Positions 1 to 9,056 are shown, counted from the stretch's first letter. The stretch is 17,441 bases of DNA from Tidjanibacter sp. (GCA_017379955.1 JAFNVE010000061.1:1-17441), one strand, 5' to 3'. Notes: generated from the letters alone by a model not told the origin. Program-made: numbers and translations.

Positions 1-10
1 CTCAGGTTAA

Positions 11-129
11 GAAGTCATATGGCTTAGGAAATTTTGGGCTTCGCGAAGGGAGGCAAAGCGCAGTTTACTAAGCGTAAATGAGCATTTGACTCACAAGGGA
101 AGTGCAAAATTTACAAGCCAGATGGCTTC
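11..129. repeat. Long imperfect inverted repeat (hairpin element) past atpG
   Basis: The outer arms at 11-42 and 99-129 are complementary at about 25 of 31 positions, with shared blocks GAAG, CAT, TGGCTT, AAATTTTG and CTTC. The inner arms at 50-68 and 74-92 continue the pairing through GAG, CAAA and TTTAC blocks, leaving a small loop near 69-73. The whole stretch could therefore fold as one long, interrupted hairpin. It lies 46 bases past the atpG stop codon, so it would be in the 3' end of the atp transcript. No gene fits into positions 1-175. It could be a small non-autonomous mobile or REP-like element, or serve as an operon-end structure. The pairing is seen directly; the role is inference. 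Confidence 0.6.
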
Positions 130-175
130 GTAAGCACCCGCAACGCCAAATTCACCAATTATACGGCTTTTTATT

Positions 176-1033
176 TTAGTTCATTGAGCCGCCGACAATG
201 TCCAACAACTCATTAGTAATCGCCTGCTGACGCGACTTGTTGTACTCAACGGTCAGCTCGCCAAGCAACTCATCGGCATTCTCGGTTGCCATCTGCATCG
301 CAATCACGCGGGCTGCGTGCTCCGATGCCGAACTGTCGAGCAGTGCAGTGTAAAGTTGCAGCTTGACGCTCTTGGGCAAGAGTGTTGCGAGCAACTCCTC
401 GCGCGAAGGCTCCAGGATATAGTCCGCACCCAAGCCCGACTCCTCGGTCTGAGGAAGTTCGAGAGGAAGGAGTTCGCTATGGGTAAGCACCTGAGAACCA
501 GCACTCTTAAAGCGGTGGTAGACAATCTCCACTCTGTCGAGAGTGCCCTCCACAAAGCGGTCCATAAAGCGTTGTGCCAGAGCAGCCATCACGTCGTAGT
601 CGGGCTTGGCAGCCAGACCGTCGAAGTTCTCTACGACATTATAGCCCGCCTTGCCAGCCGCCTCGAAGACCTTCTTGCCGACGGTATATACCTCCACCGA
701 CTCTGCGGGGAGGTGGCGGTACTCAGCCACACGCTCGGATAGCAGTCGCGCAACATTGGTGTTGAACGCACCGCAGAGCGAACTATCGGAGGAGAAGGCG
801 ACAATCGCCACACGCTCCACCTCGCGGTGTGCGGTGAGCGGGAAGTCGAGCGTAGCACCCGCGAGCAACCCCTCCATCACCTGCGAGAGCGCACGCGAGT
901 AGGGCCCCATACCGACAATCGCGGCCTGGGACTTGTGCAACTTCGCAGCCGACACCATCTTCATTGCCGAAGTGATTTTTCGGGTGCTGCTGACAGAGTT
1001 GATACGTTCTTTAATCTCCTTCAACGAAGCCAT
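176..1033 (-). CDS. atpG: ATP synthase F1 subunit gamma
   Basis: This encodes the 285-residue central-stalk subunit of F1, which turns inside the alpha3beta3 ring and couples proton flow through F0 to ATP synthesis. The N-terminal coiled-coil helix carries the family signature (RINSVSSTRKITSAMKMVSA, about residues 11-30). The C-terminal partner helix ends with SRQQAITNELLDIVGGS, matching the conserved end that sits in the F1 bore. Length is normal for bacterial gamma. It is the last gene of the operon, 85 bases after atpA, a gap filled by a strong stem-loop (1055-1094). The ATG at 1033 has an A-rich leader with no evident Shine-Dalgarno site. No defects are visible; identification is essentially certain. 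Confidence 0.98.
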   Translation of the reverse strand: MASLKEIKERINSVSSTRKITSAMKMVSAAKLHKSQAAIVGMGPYSRALSQVMEGLLAGATLDFPLTAHREVERVAIVAFSSDSSLCGAFNTNVARLLSERVAEYRHLPAESVEVYTVGKKVFEAAGKAGYNVVENFDGLAAKPDYDVMAALAQRFMDRFVEGTLDRVEIVYHRFKSAGSQVLTHSELLPLELPQTEESGLGADYILEPSREELLATLLPKSVKLQLYTALLDSSASEHAARVIAMQMATENADELLGELTVEYNKSRQQAITNELLDIVGGSMN

Positions 1034-1054
1034 TTTATTCCACTTTATATCTTT

Positions 1055-1094
1055 GGGGAGTTGCCTGATAATCTATAACTTATCAGGCATCCCC
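1055..1094 (-). other. Intercistronic stem-loop between atpA and atpG
   Basis: A perfect 10-base-pair stem (TGCCTGATAA at 1062-1071 with TTATCAGGCA at 1080-1089) closes an 8-base loop. It is extended by GGGGA (1055-1059) pairing with TCCCC (1090-1094) across a two-base bulge, giving about 15 pairs. It lies wholly in the 85-base atpA-atpG gap. On the minus-strand transcript no U-run follows, so it does not look like a complete intrinsic terminator. An mRNA processing, stability or partial-attenuation role that sets alpha versus gamma levels is an inference. Confidence 0.75.
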
Positions 1095-1118
1095 GAAAAC
1101 TCAATCTGTATAAAACAA

Positions 1119-2702
1119 TTACTTGAACATTGCTGCTACCTCAGCCGCGCTCTTCTCGATAAGCGAGGTGATACTCTCGTCGAGTTTGCCTGCACGCAGG
1201 GGCTCCAACACATCCTCGCGGTGGTTAGCAAGGAGGTACTGAATAAAGGCCTTCTCGAAGTCGCGCACCTTATCAACAGGTACATCACGGAGCAGACCAT
1301 TTACACCGCAGTAGAGGACAGCAATCTGCTGCTCAACGGGCATAGGTGCATACTGCGCCTGCACGAGCAGCTGGGTATTCTTCTGACCCTTGTCGATAGT
1401 GAAGGCAGTCACGGGGTCCAGATCGCCACCGAACTTGGTAAATGCCTCCAACTCAGCATACTGAGCCTGGTCCATCTTCAACGAACCTGCAACCTTCTTC
1501 ATAGACTTAATCTGTGCGCTACCACCCACACGCGACACGGAGATACCTACGTTAATCGCGGGGCGAACGCCCTGGTTGAAGAGGTCGTTCTCAAGGAAGA
1601 TCTGACCATCGGTAATCGAGATTACGTTGGTCGGGATATATGCCGACACGTCACCTGCCTGGGTCTCGATGATAGGAAGTGCGGTGAGCGAGCCACCACC
1701 CTTAACCTTACCTTTGAGGCTGTCGGGGAGGTCGTTCATCTGCTCAGCAACCGAGGTGTTGTTGATAATCTTCGCTGCACGCTCCAACAGACGCGAGTGC
1801 AAGTAGAAGATATCACCAGGGTATGCCTCACGACCACTGGGTCGGCGCAGAATCAGCGACACCTCACGATAGGCAACCGCCTGCTTCGAGAGGTCATCAT
1901 AGACAACCAGAGCGTGGCGACCGGTATCGCGGAAATACTCACCGATGGCAGCACCTGCAAAGGGTGCAAAATATTGAAGCGCAGCGGGGTCGGCAGCGGT
2001 TGCCGAAACAACTACGGTATAGTCCATAGCGCCCTTCTCGCGCAGTGTATTTACAATAGAAGCAACAGTCGAACCCTTCTGACCCACAGCAACATAGATA
2101 CAGTAAACGGGCTCACCCTTCTCGTATGCCTCGCGCTGGTTGAGGATGGTGTCAATAGCAATCGCTGTTTTACCTGTCTGGCGGTCACCAATAATCAACT
2201 CACGCTGACCACGACCGATAGGAATCATCGCGTCGATAGCCTTAAAGCCGGTCTGCAAAGGCTGGTTTACAGGCTGACGGAAGATAACACCCGGCGCCTT
2301 ACGCTCCAAGGGCATCTGGCAGGTCTCACCCATAATCTCACCCATACCATCCAGAGGCTGACCCAGAGGGTTGATAACACGACCAAGCATACCCTCACCC
2401 ACATTGATAGAGGCGATACGACCGGTACGCTTAACGGTAAAGCCCTCCTTAACCTGGTCGGTGGGACCGAGGAGCACAGTACCTACGTTGTCCTCTTCAA
2501 GGTTCATCACCACACCCATCATTCCGCTCTCAAATTCGAGCAACTCGCCCGCCTCAGCGTTGCGCAAGCCGTAGATGCGGGCTACACCGTCGCTAACTTC
2601 AAGCACGGTGCCCACCTCATCGAAACGCAGGTTGGTGTCTATTTTCTCGAGCTGCATCCTCAGAATATCGGATACCTCACTCGCTTTTATCTTATCGGCC
2701 AT
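1119..2702 (-). CDS. atpA: ATP synthase F1 subunit alpha
   Basis: This encodes the 527-residue non-catalytic nucleotide-binding subunit of the F1 hexamer. In order: an N-terminal beta-barrel (about 1-100), the Walker A motif GDRQTGKTA (about 172-180), the Walker B region around [10 protein letters not shown], the conserved block [20 protein letters not shown], and [10 protein letters not shown]. The last contains the arginine that reaches into the catalytic site of the neighbouring beta subunit. Length and motifs are standard. It follows atpH by 21 bases and precedes atpG by 85 bases. A stop-free 600-codon frame on the opposite strand is a codon-usage shadow. Identification is essentially certain. 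Confidence 0.99.
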   Translation of the reverse strand: MADKIKASEVSDILRMQLEKIDTNLRFDEVGTVLEVSDGVARIYGLRNAEAGELLEFESGMMGVVMNLEEDNVGTVLLGPTDQVKEGFTVKRTGRIASINVGEGMLGRVINPLGQPLDGMGEIMGETCQMPLERKAPGVIFRQPVNQPLQTGFKAIDAMIPIGRGQRELIIGDRQTGKTAIAIDTILNQREAYEKGEPVYCIYVAVGQKGSTVASIVNTLREKGAMDYTVVVSATAADPAALQYFAPFAGAAIGEYFRDTGRHALVVYDDLSKQAVAYREVSLILRRPSGREAYPGDIFYLHSRLLERAAKIINNTSVAEQMNDLPDSLKGKVKGGGSLTALPIIETQAGDVSAYIPTNVISITDGQIFLENDLFNQGVRPAINVGISVSRVGGSAQIKSMKKVAGSLKMDQAQYAELEAFTKFGGDLDPVTAFTIDKGQKNTQLLVQAQYAPMPVEQQIAVLYCGVNGLLRDVPVDKVRDFEKAFIQYLLANHREDVLEPLRAGKLDESITSLIEKSAAEVAAMFK

Positions 2703-2723
2703 AATAATCTATTAACCTTCTTA

Positions 2724-3278
2724 TTAAAGGGTTGATACACTTGTTTGTTTGAATGCCTTGGCGATACGCTCCAGAGCACCCCTAACCGAGGCATCCAGCT
2801 GCTTATCGTCAATGCGGAATATGAAACCACCTCCAAGAGAGGGGTCGATGCGGCAGTCCAACTCGACCGCACCCTGAGTCTTAGCAACAACACTCGCAGC
2901 AATCCTGTCCGTTACCTCCTTATCCAACTCGGTAGCCGAAGTCAGGTGTACCACGCTGATATTGTTACTCTTACGGTAGAGCGACATATACTCCAACGCC
3001 ATAGTGCGGAGATATGCCTCGCGGCGGTTATCCAAAACAAGCCTCACGAAATCACGGAAACTCTCGGCAGGCTCAGCACCCACCGCGGCACACACAAGCG
3101 ACATCTTCTCCTCGCGACTAACCACGGGGCTGACCAACGTGGTGCGAAGAGCAGGCAACGCCTCGAAGCTCCCTGCAAGAGAGCCCATCTGCCTATAAAG
3201 CAGTTCCGTCTGACCACGCTCGGTAGCATAGGCCATCAGAGCCTTGGCATAACGTCTGGCTATAAGTCCTGTGTTCAT
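2724..3278 (-). CDS. atpH: ATP synthase F1 subunit delta
   Basis: This encodes the 184-residue peripheral-stalk subunit that ties the b dimer to the top of F1 (OSCP family). The N-terminal helical domain begins with the family pattern IARRYAKALMAYA. The C-terminal part has the diagnostic SLGGGFIFRIDDKQLDASVR block followed by a final helix. Length is typical. It sits 9 bases after atpF and 21 before atpA, so translational coupling within the operon is likely. The ATG at 3278 gives the expected N terminus. The family is divergent in sequence, but position and the C-terminal motif make the call secure. Confidence 0.97.
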   Translation of the reverse strand: MNTGLIARRYAKALMAYATERGQTELLYRQMGSLAGSFEALPALRTTLVSPVVSREEKMSLVCAAVGAEPAESFRDFVRLVLDNRREAYLRTMALEYMSLYRKSNNISVVHLTSATELDKEVTDRIAASVVAKTQGAVELDCRIDPSLGGGFIFRIDDKQLDASVRGALERIAKAFKQTSVSTL

Positions 3279-3287
3279 AACTGCCTA

Positions 3288-3800
3288 CTACGATTCCCTA
3301 CCCTGCTCCGAACGCTCAGCCTCCTCAACCAATCGCATAGCAAACGACTGCTGAGACTCCTTGTCGCCCAACTGCTGACGCAACACCTTCTCGGCAACAT
3401 CTACCGACAAGAGAGCAACAGTGGAACGAATCTCGCCAAGCGCCAAGCGCTTCTCGGTTTCGATCTGTTGTTTTGCCGCCTCCAACTCACGAGCAGCCTC
3501 AACCTGAGCCTGCTCACGGGCCTCCTGAACGATACGCTCACCATTTGCTGTGGCCTGCTTCAAAATCTCGTTCTGACGAGCCTGAGCATCCTCCAACAAC
3601 TTCTGAGCCTGCTCCTCAATGCTTGCCAAGCGACTGTTAGCCTCATCGGCAGCCTTCAACGAAGACTCGATGTGCTCCCTGCGCGAAGCTACAGCACCGG
3701 TGATAATCGGAAAGCCTACCTTGGCCAAGATTCCGAATACCACGCCAAAGGCAATGAGCATCCAAAACAGAAGTCCCAAATCGGGAGTAATCAACGACAT
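3288..3800 (-). CDS. atpF: ATP synthase F0 subunit b
   Basis: This encodes the 170-residue membrane-anchored peripheral-stalk subunit. One transmembrane helix lies at about residues 7-30 (beginning GLLFWMLIAFGVVFGILAKV). It is followed by a long, charged, Ala/Gln/Glu-rich helix to the C terminus, as expected for the b-dimer coiled coil. Length is standard. It is separated from atpE by an unusually long 241-base gap that carries a direct repeat, whereas the downstream gap to atpH is only 9 bases. Only one b-type gene is present, so a b2 homodimer is expected. Confidence 0.97.
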   Translation of the reverse strand: MSLITPDLGLLFWMLIAFGVVFGILAKVGFPIITGAVASRREHIESSLKAADEANSRLASIEEQAQKLLEDAQARQNEILKQATANGERIVQEAREQAQVEAARELEAAKQQIETEKRLALGEIRSTVALLSVDVAEKVLRQQLGDKESQQSFAMRLVEEAERSEQGRES

Positions 3801-3862
3801 TTTTGTTCAATTTTACGTTTGTGGGGAGATTGAGGTTGGTAAGGTATAGTATCCTTTATGGG

Positions 3863-4006
3863 GATTGTTATCGGTGTTCCGGTAATACCCTCACCTCAAA
3901 CACGACCACGGGGGTCACTCACCCTCATTGGTTAAAACCCTATGATTGTTATCGGTGTTCCGGGAATACCCTCACCTCAAACACGACCACGGGGGTCACT
4001 CACCCT
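3863..4006. repeat. Two-copy 81-base-period direct repeat in the atpE-atpF gap
   Basis: Positions 3863-3925 and 3944-4006 are 63-base copies differing only at 3883/3964 (T versus G). They are separated by an 18-base linker, so the period is 81 bases. Each copy can form small hairpins: GGGT-cactc-ACCC near its right end, and GGTGTT with AATACC around a CCGG(T/G) loop. The repeat fills most of the only long gap in the operon. The rest of the gap (3801-3862 and 4007-4041) holds nothing I recognise. It is probably a REP- or MITE-like insertion in the operon; any effect on atpF expression is inference. Confidence 0.85.
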
Positions 4007-4041
4007 TCTCTCGCCCTAAAAAAGTAGTTATCCTCGCGGGA

Positions 4042-4290
4042 TTAGATTGCCATGAGGCAGACTACGATTGCAAACAGGGTTGCACCCTCGATAAGAGCGG
4101 CAACAATAATCATCGACATACGAACATCGCCTGCAACCTCGGGCTGACGCGAGATAGCCTCCATAGCCGACGAACCAATCTTACCAATACCATAAGCAGC
4201 GCCAATAACAGAAATAGCGGCTGCGAGGGGAGCTGCAATCGAACCAAAACTTACGGTCTGCAACAAGCTAATCAAAGATGCTAACATCAT
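4042..4290 (-). CDS. atpE: ATP synthase F0 subunit c
   Basis: This encodes the 82-residue proteolipid that forms the rotating c-ring. It is a two-helix hairpin: the first helix has the glycine-rich run IGAAYGIGKIG, the polar loop is RQPE (about 48-51), and the second helix carries the essential carboxylate Glu68 in IVAALIEGATLF. The Gln in helix 1 and the Ser/Thr after Glu that bind sodium in Na+-type c subunits are replaced by Ile, Gly and Ala, so proton coupling is expected (inference). Two adjacent ATG codons (4290, 4287) could start it. It follows atpB by 59 bases. Confidence 0.98.
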   Translation of the reverse strand: MMLASLISLLQTVSFGSIAAPLAAAISVIGAAYGIGKIGSSAMEAISRQPEVAGDVRMSMIIVAALIEGATLFAIVVCLMAI

Positions 4291-4349
4291 AATTTTTAGA
4301 AATTAAGGATTTTACAATTAATTATGTTTTTGTTTATCTATTTCTCTAT

Positions 4350-5486
4350 CTAATCTTCCAATGCCTTAGGCTCCTCGTGGTGGTGCTCCTCACCGTGCTC
4401 GTGTTTCTGGCGCGAGAGGCCGATGAAGACCGCCGAGAGCATTGTAAATACATAAGCCTGAATAAATGCCACCAACAACTCCAAGCACAACATAAACACC
4501 GAGAGGATAATCGAGAAGATTGTCATACCCGTACCGATGCCCACGCCCATTGCGAAGGTGACGAAAATCAAGCAGGTAAGCGCAAGGATGATTGTGTGGC
4601 CCGCCATAATATTTGCAAACAGACGGACAGTCAGCGCAAAGGGCTTGGTGATGATACCGAACATCTCGATAACGGGCATCAAAGGAATAGGAACCTTAAT
4701 CCACCAGGGCACCTCGGGCCAGAAAATCTCCTTCCAATACTCCTTATTACCAAACACGTTAACCGCAATGGTAGTACAGAGTGCCATCACCAGCGTAACG
4801 GCTATATTACCTGTGGTATTGGCACCGAAGGGGAAGACAGGCACCAGACCCAACAAGTTGTTAATCAAAATAAAGAAGAATGCACAGAGCAGATAGGGCG
4901 AGTAGCGCTTGTAGTCGGGGCCCACATTGTCGCGAATCACCTCATCCTCGATATACATAACCACCATCTCCATCATACCCACAAAACCACCGGGGACAGC
5001 GTTCTTGGGGTTGCGCTTGTACCAACGAGCACAAACGAGGAAGATGAAAATCATAATCGACGAGTTAATCAGCAGTGCCAACGCATTTTTGGTGAGCGAC
5101 AAATCGAGCGGTCTGCTCTCCGAGCCATCGGCAGCCACCTCAACGAGTTTGCCCTCATACTTCTCGCTGGTCGAGATGCGCAAGCCTTTGTGCTCGTGTC
5201 CGTGTGCCAAGTGCTTGGAGGAGAACACCTTCCAGCCACTCTCCGTCTTAGCGATGATGGGGAGGTGTACCTCAACGTGGTGACCATTGACGGTAGCAAT
5301 GTGCCACGAGTAACTGTCGTTGAGGTGGTCGAAGATAATCTCCTGCACGTTAATCTCGCTCTCCGCCTCTGCGGTATGCTCAGCATTGTCGGCAGAGGTA
5401 GCCGCCACGGCAGGCATAGCCACAAACAGCGAGAGCATCAACGCACCCACCAATGTACATCTCCTTATGATTTGGGTCAGTTTCAT
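4350..5486 (-). CDS. atpB: ATP synthase F0 subunit a with secreted N-terminal extension
   Basis: This encodes the stator subunit that forms the proton half-channels facing the c-ring. I start it at the ATG at 5486 (378 residues); the codon just before is GTG. The C-terminal half is the canonical a subunit with several membrane helices and the essential Arg in TKPFALTVRLFANIMAGH (about residue 288). The first 28 residues look like a signal peptide (RR, hydrophobic run, AVAA). About 100 hydrophilic residues follow before the first core helix (about 134-152). The tail is rich in His and Glu (KHEHGEEHHHEEP). Extended a subunits occur in Bacteroidetes; the role of the extension is unknown to me. 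Confidence 0.97.
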   Translation of the reverse strand: MKLTQIIRRCTLVGALMLSLFVAMPAVAATSADNAEHTAEAESEINVQEIIFDHLNDSYSWHIATVNGHHVEVHLPIIAKTESGWKVFSSKHLAHGHEHKGLRISTSEKYEGKLVEVAADGSESRPLDLSLTKNALALLINSSIMIFIFLVCARWYKRNPKNAVPGGFVGMMEMVVMYIEDEVIRDNVGPDYKRYSPYLLCAFFFILINNLLGLVPVFPFGANTTGNIAVTLVMALCTTIAVNVFGNKEYWKEIFWPEVPWWIKVPIPLMPVIEMFGIITKPFALTVRLFANIMAGHTIILALTCLIFVTFAMGVGIGTGMTIFSIILSVFMLCLELLVAFIQAYVFTMLSAVFIGLSRQKHEHGEEHHHEEPKALED

Positions 5487-5502
5487 CACTTTTTCTTCTT
5501 TT

Positions 5503-5949
5503 TTACTTAGCCTCTTGCTCGGCCTGCTCAGCCGCTTTCAACATTGCGCGTGCCTTGTTCACCTTCTCAAAATGCGAGAAGACCTGCAACTCGGCAACCG
5601 TAGAGATAAGATATCCGCCCACCAAGACAATCAGAAAGGCGTTGCGTGCCGACGAAGCCTCCATACAGAGGAAGCAGGTAATCATCACCGCCATTGTGCC
5701 GAGCAACTTTACCATCTTGAAGAGCAACATCTTGTTCACCACCTTATTGGCAGAGAGTGTGAAGAGTTTCTCACACATCATCACAGCCATTCTGCCCGAC
5801 AAGGCAAAGCACAAGGGGGCAATCCACATCAGGTTGTGGTACCACTCGGGACGAAAACGGTTGAGGCACCAGATGATAACCATCAGTACCACCATCGTTC
5901 CCAGAACGATATTGACCATCTTGCCGCTATTGAACTTAGTGCTATTCAT
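5503..5949 (-). CDS. Small four-helix membrane protein in atp operon (AtpI-like)
   Basis: This encodes 148 residues with four predicted membrane helices (about 12-29, 40-58, 78-95, 102-120) and a charged Ala/Glu/Lys-rich cytoplasmic tail (KARAMLKAAEQAEQEAK). It sits between atpC and atpB with gaps of 7 and 13 bases, so it is certainly part of the operon. The position before atpB and the topology match AtpI, a proposed c-ring assembly factor. I see no sequence motif that proves homology, and I leave the symbol blank. It could equally be a Bacteroidetes-specific assembly or stability factor. The Met/Cys content in the helices is fairly high. Confidence 0.85.
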   Translation of the reverse strand: MNSTKFNSGKMVNIVLGTMVVLMVIIWCLNRFRPEWYHNLMWIAPLCFALSGRMAVMMCEKLFTLSANKVVNKMLLFKMVKLLGTMAVMITCFLCMEASSARNAFLIVLVGGYLISTVAELQVFSHFEKVNKARAMLKAAEQAEQEAK

Positions 5950-5956
5950 CTTGCTT

Positions 5957-6208
5957 CTACTCTACACAAACAGTAACCACATCGCCTTTCACCTCAACAA
6001 AACCACTCATAATGTGGAACTTGCGCTCCTCACCATCGGTGGTCAGACACTTAATATCGCCCTCTTCGAGAGCCGAGATAAGTGGCGCGTGGCGTGGATA
6101 TACGGCAAACGAACTAACCACACCAGGCAAGGTAACGTGCTCTACGTCGCCCGAAAAAACCTCACCCTTAGGAGATACAATCTTTACTGTTATCTTTCCT
6201 TGTGCCAT
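5957..6208 (-). CDS. atpC: ATP synthase F1 subunit epsilon, short form
   Basis: This encodes only 83 residues, which correspond to the N-terminal beta-sandwich of epsilon (VKIVSPKGEVFSGDVEHVTL, then the PRHAPLISAL block and a GFVEVKGDVVTV strand). Epsilon is usually 130-140 residues; the missing part is the two-helix C-terminal domain that can extend into F1 and inhibit ATP hydrolysis. The reading frame ends cleanly at a stop codon, 7 bases before the next gene, so this looks like a true short form, not a frameshift. Short epsilons are known in this phylum. It follows atpD by 48 bases. Confidence 0.97.
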   Translation of the reverse strand: MAQGKITVKIVSPKGEVFSGDVEHVTLPGVVSSFAVYPRHAPLISALEEGDIKCLTTDGEERKFHIMSGFVEVKGDVVTVCVE

Positions 6209-6256
6209 CTTGTTCGCTATACCTATATATTATATGTTTTACAGTCTGTTTAAAAA

Positions 6257-7816
<1,560 letters not shown>

Positions 7817-7838
7817 TTATTCTCGTTAAAAACTGTCG

Positions 7839-7870
7839 CAAAAGTAACCCTTTAATTGGGTTTTATCAAA
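7839..7870 (-). promoter_or_regulatory. Bacteroidetes-type promoter of the atp operon
   Basis: On the minus strand, TTTG (complement of 7867-7870) is followed after 20 bases by TACTTTTG (complement of 7839-7846). This fits the Bacteroidetes primary sigma consensus TTTG / TAnnTTTG exactly. Transcription would start near 7832, giving a leader of about 30 bases before atpD. The spacer contains an inverted repeat, AACCC-tttaatt-GGGTT on the plus strand, possibly an operator. The motif match is seen; promoter activity is inferred. Confidence 0.75.
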
Positions 7871-7925
7871 TTTTTAGTGTGACTATTGCCACTTTTAAAC
7901 TCTTTTTCTCGTTATTTTACGACCA

Positions 7926-8903
7926 TTACTCAGCCATATAGACTTCCAGCAGGTCGCCCTCACCCTCAATCATCACCTCACTCTCCTCGGCAGGAATCAT
8001 CAGGGTTTGTGCCTTTTTGAGTCGCTCCGAGCCAAAGGGGGTGGTGATTGTCACCTCGCCCGCTGTGCAGATGTAGATAACGAAGGAGTCTATCGGGGCA
8101 ACATCGCGCTCCATACGACCCTTGACCGCTATTCTGTCAATCACATAGTCGCTCGAGCGGAAGAGTTCCTCCACCTTGTTGGGCAGACCCGGAGTCTGCA
8201 CCTGCAACATTGTCGAGGCCTCGAAGTCGATAGCGTCGTGCGCCAAGTCGAGGCTCAGTTCGCGGGGTTCGCCCTTTTCGTCTGTACGACCCCAATCGTC
8301 AATGCGGTAGATAATATCGGAGGTCTCCTGAATCTCTGCCAGGAAGATACCCTCACCTATCGAGTGTACGGTACCGGCTGGTACGATAAAGATATCGCCC
8401 GCCTTGACAGGCACCATATTGAGCAATTTGAAGACCTCGCCCGAGTGGAGAGCCTCGTGGTAGTCGTGGTGAGTGACACCCTTGCGGAAGCCAAGCCAGA
8501 TGTGTGCACCCGGCTCTGCGTCAATGATATACCAGAACTCGTTCTTACCACGGCAGCCGTGACGCTCCTCGGCGAGTGTGTCGTCGGGGTGTACCTGAAT
8601 AGAGAGGCGGTCGCGTGCGTCGATAAACTTCACCAGCACGGGGAACTCCAAGCCGAAACGCTCATAGATGCGCTCACCGACAAGCTCGCCCATATAGACC
8701 TCAATAATCTCTTGCAGGTTATTGTTTTTCAAAAAACCATTGGAGATAACAGACTCTTCGCCCTCTATCCCCGAGATTTCCCAACTCTCACCAATGCGCT
8801 CCTTATTCTGCGACTGCTTAGCACGCTTGCCGGCAGCAGTCAACTTACTGCCACCCCAAATGCGCTCTTTCAGTCGTGGACGAAACTTAATAGGGTATAA
8901 CAT
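7926..8903 (-). CDS. manA: Mannose-6-phosphate isomerase, type I (cupin)
   Basis: This encodes a 325-residue zinc enzyme interconverting mannose-6-phosphate and fructose-6-phosphate in the cytoplasm, feeding mannose use or GDP-mannose synthesis. The zinc ligands of the class are visible: Gln103 and His105 in SIQVHPDD, Glu122 in GKNEFWYII, and His180 in PAGTVHSIG. The conserved Arg is in YRIDDWGR (about 200). Length matches the short Bacillus-type enzymes, which lack the helical insert of the E. coli protein. It is a single-gene unit ending 124 bases upstream of the atpD start, and is divergent from the ABC pair. Confidence 0.95.
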   Translation of the reverse strand: MLYPIKFRPRLKERIWGGSKLTAAGKRAKQSQNKERIGESWEISGIEGEESVISNGFLKNNNLQEIIEVYMGELVGERIYERFGLEFPVLVKFIDARDRLSIQVHPDDTLAEERHGCRGKNEFWYIIDAEPGAHIWLGFRKGVTHHDYHEALHSGEVFKLLNMVPVKAGDIFIVPAGTVHSIGEGIFLAEIQETSDIIYRIDDWGRTDEKGEPRELSLDLAHDAIDFEASTMLQVQTPGLPNKVEELFRSSDYVIDRIAVKGRMERDVAPIDSFVIYICTAGEVTITTPFGSERLKKAQTLMIPAEESEVMIEGEGDLLEVYMAE

Positions 8904-8976
8904 CTTTCTCTCTTTGGTTTGTAAACACCAACTATCACACTACAAAAAAAATGATTGCTGGTGGTGAAATAATTTT

Positions 8977-8984
8977 CAAAGATA
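8977..8984 (-). promoter_or_regulatory. Candidate -7 element for manA
   Basis: The complement of 8977-8984 is TATCTTTG, an exact TAnnTTTG match, giving a start near 8970 and a leader of about 67 bases. The expected -33 element is weak (GTTG at the complement of 9007-9010, 22-base spacing). Confidence 0.5.
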
Positions 8985-9022
8985 GTGTTATTCGCCAAAT
9001 TTCACACAACTTAACCCTCACT

Positions 9023-9056
9023 TTTGTAGTTTTTTTACACAAAACAACTACCTTTG
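9023..9056 (+). promoter_or_regulatory. Candidate promoter for the ABC exporter pair
   Basis: TTTG at 9023-9026 and TACCTTTG at 9049-9056 match the Bacteroidetes -33/-7 elements. The 22-base spacing is slightly longer than usual. The start would be near 9063, 34 bases before the ATG. Confidence 0.6.

Noticed and set aside
933..2735. 600-codon open frame on the plus strand opposite atpA
   Set aside because: It is antisense to a certain gene, its product has no recognisable domain, and similar long antisense frames occur opposite atpF/atpH (2745-3833) and atpB (4377-5510). Codon usage of the real genes explains the lack of stops.
3863..4006. CRISPR-like repeat
   Set aside because: Only two 63-base units with one 18-base linker; repeat and spacer lengths do not fit CRISPR and there are no cas genes.
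3803..4027. 74-codon plus-strand frame with a duplicated DCYRCSGNTLTSNTTTGVTHP segment
   Set aside because: The peptide repeat is only the 81-base DNA repeat read in frame (81 is divisible by three). There is no promoter or homologue, and it is antisense within the atp operon.
5487..5489. GTG as start codon of atpB
   Set aside because: An ATG follows directly at 5486 and gives a normal signal peptide; ATG is preferred.
5957..6208. Frameshifted or broken atpC
   Set aside because: The frame closes with a stop that leaves a 7-base gap to the next gene, and short epsilons are usual in this phylum, so it reads as an intact short gene.
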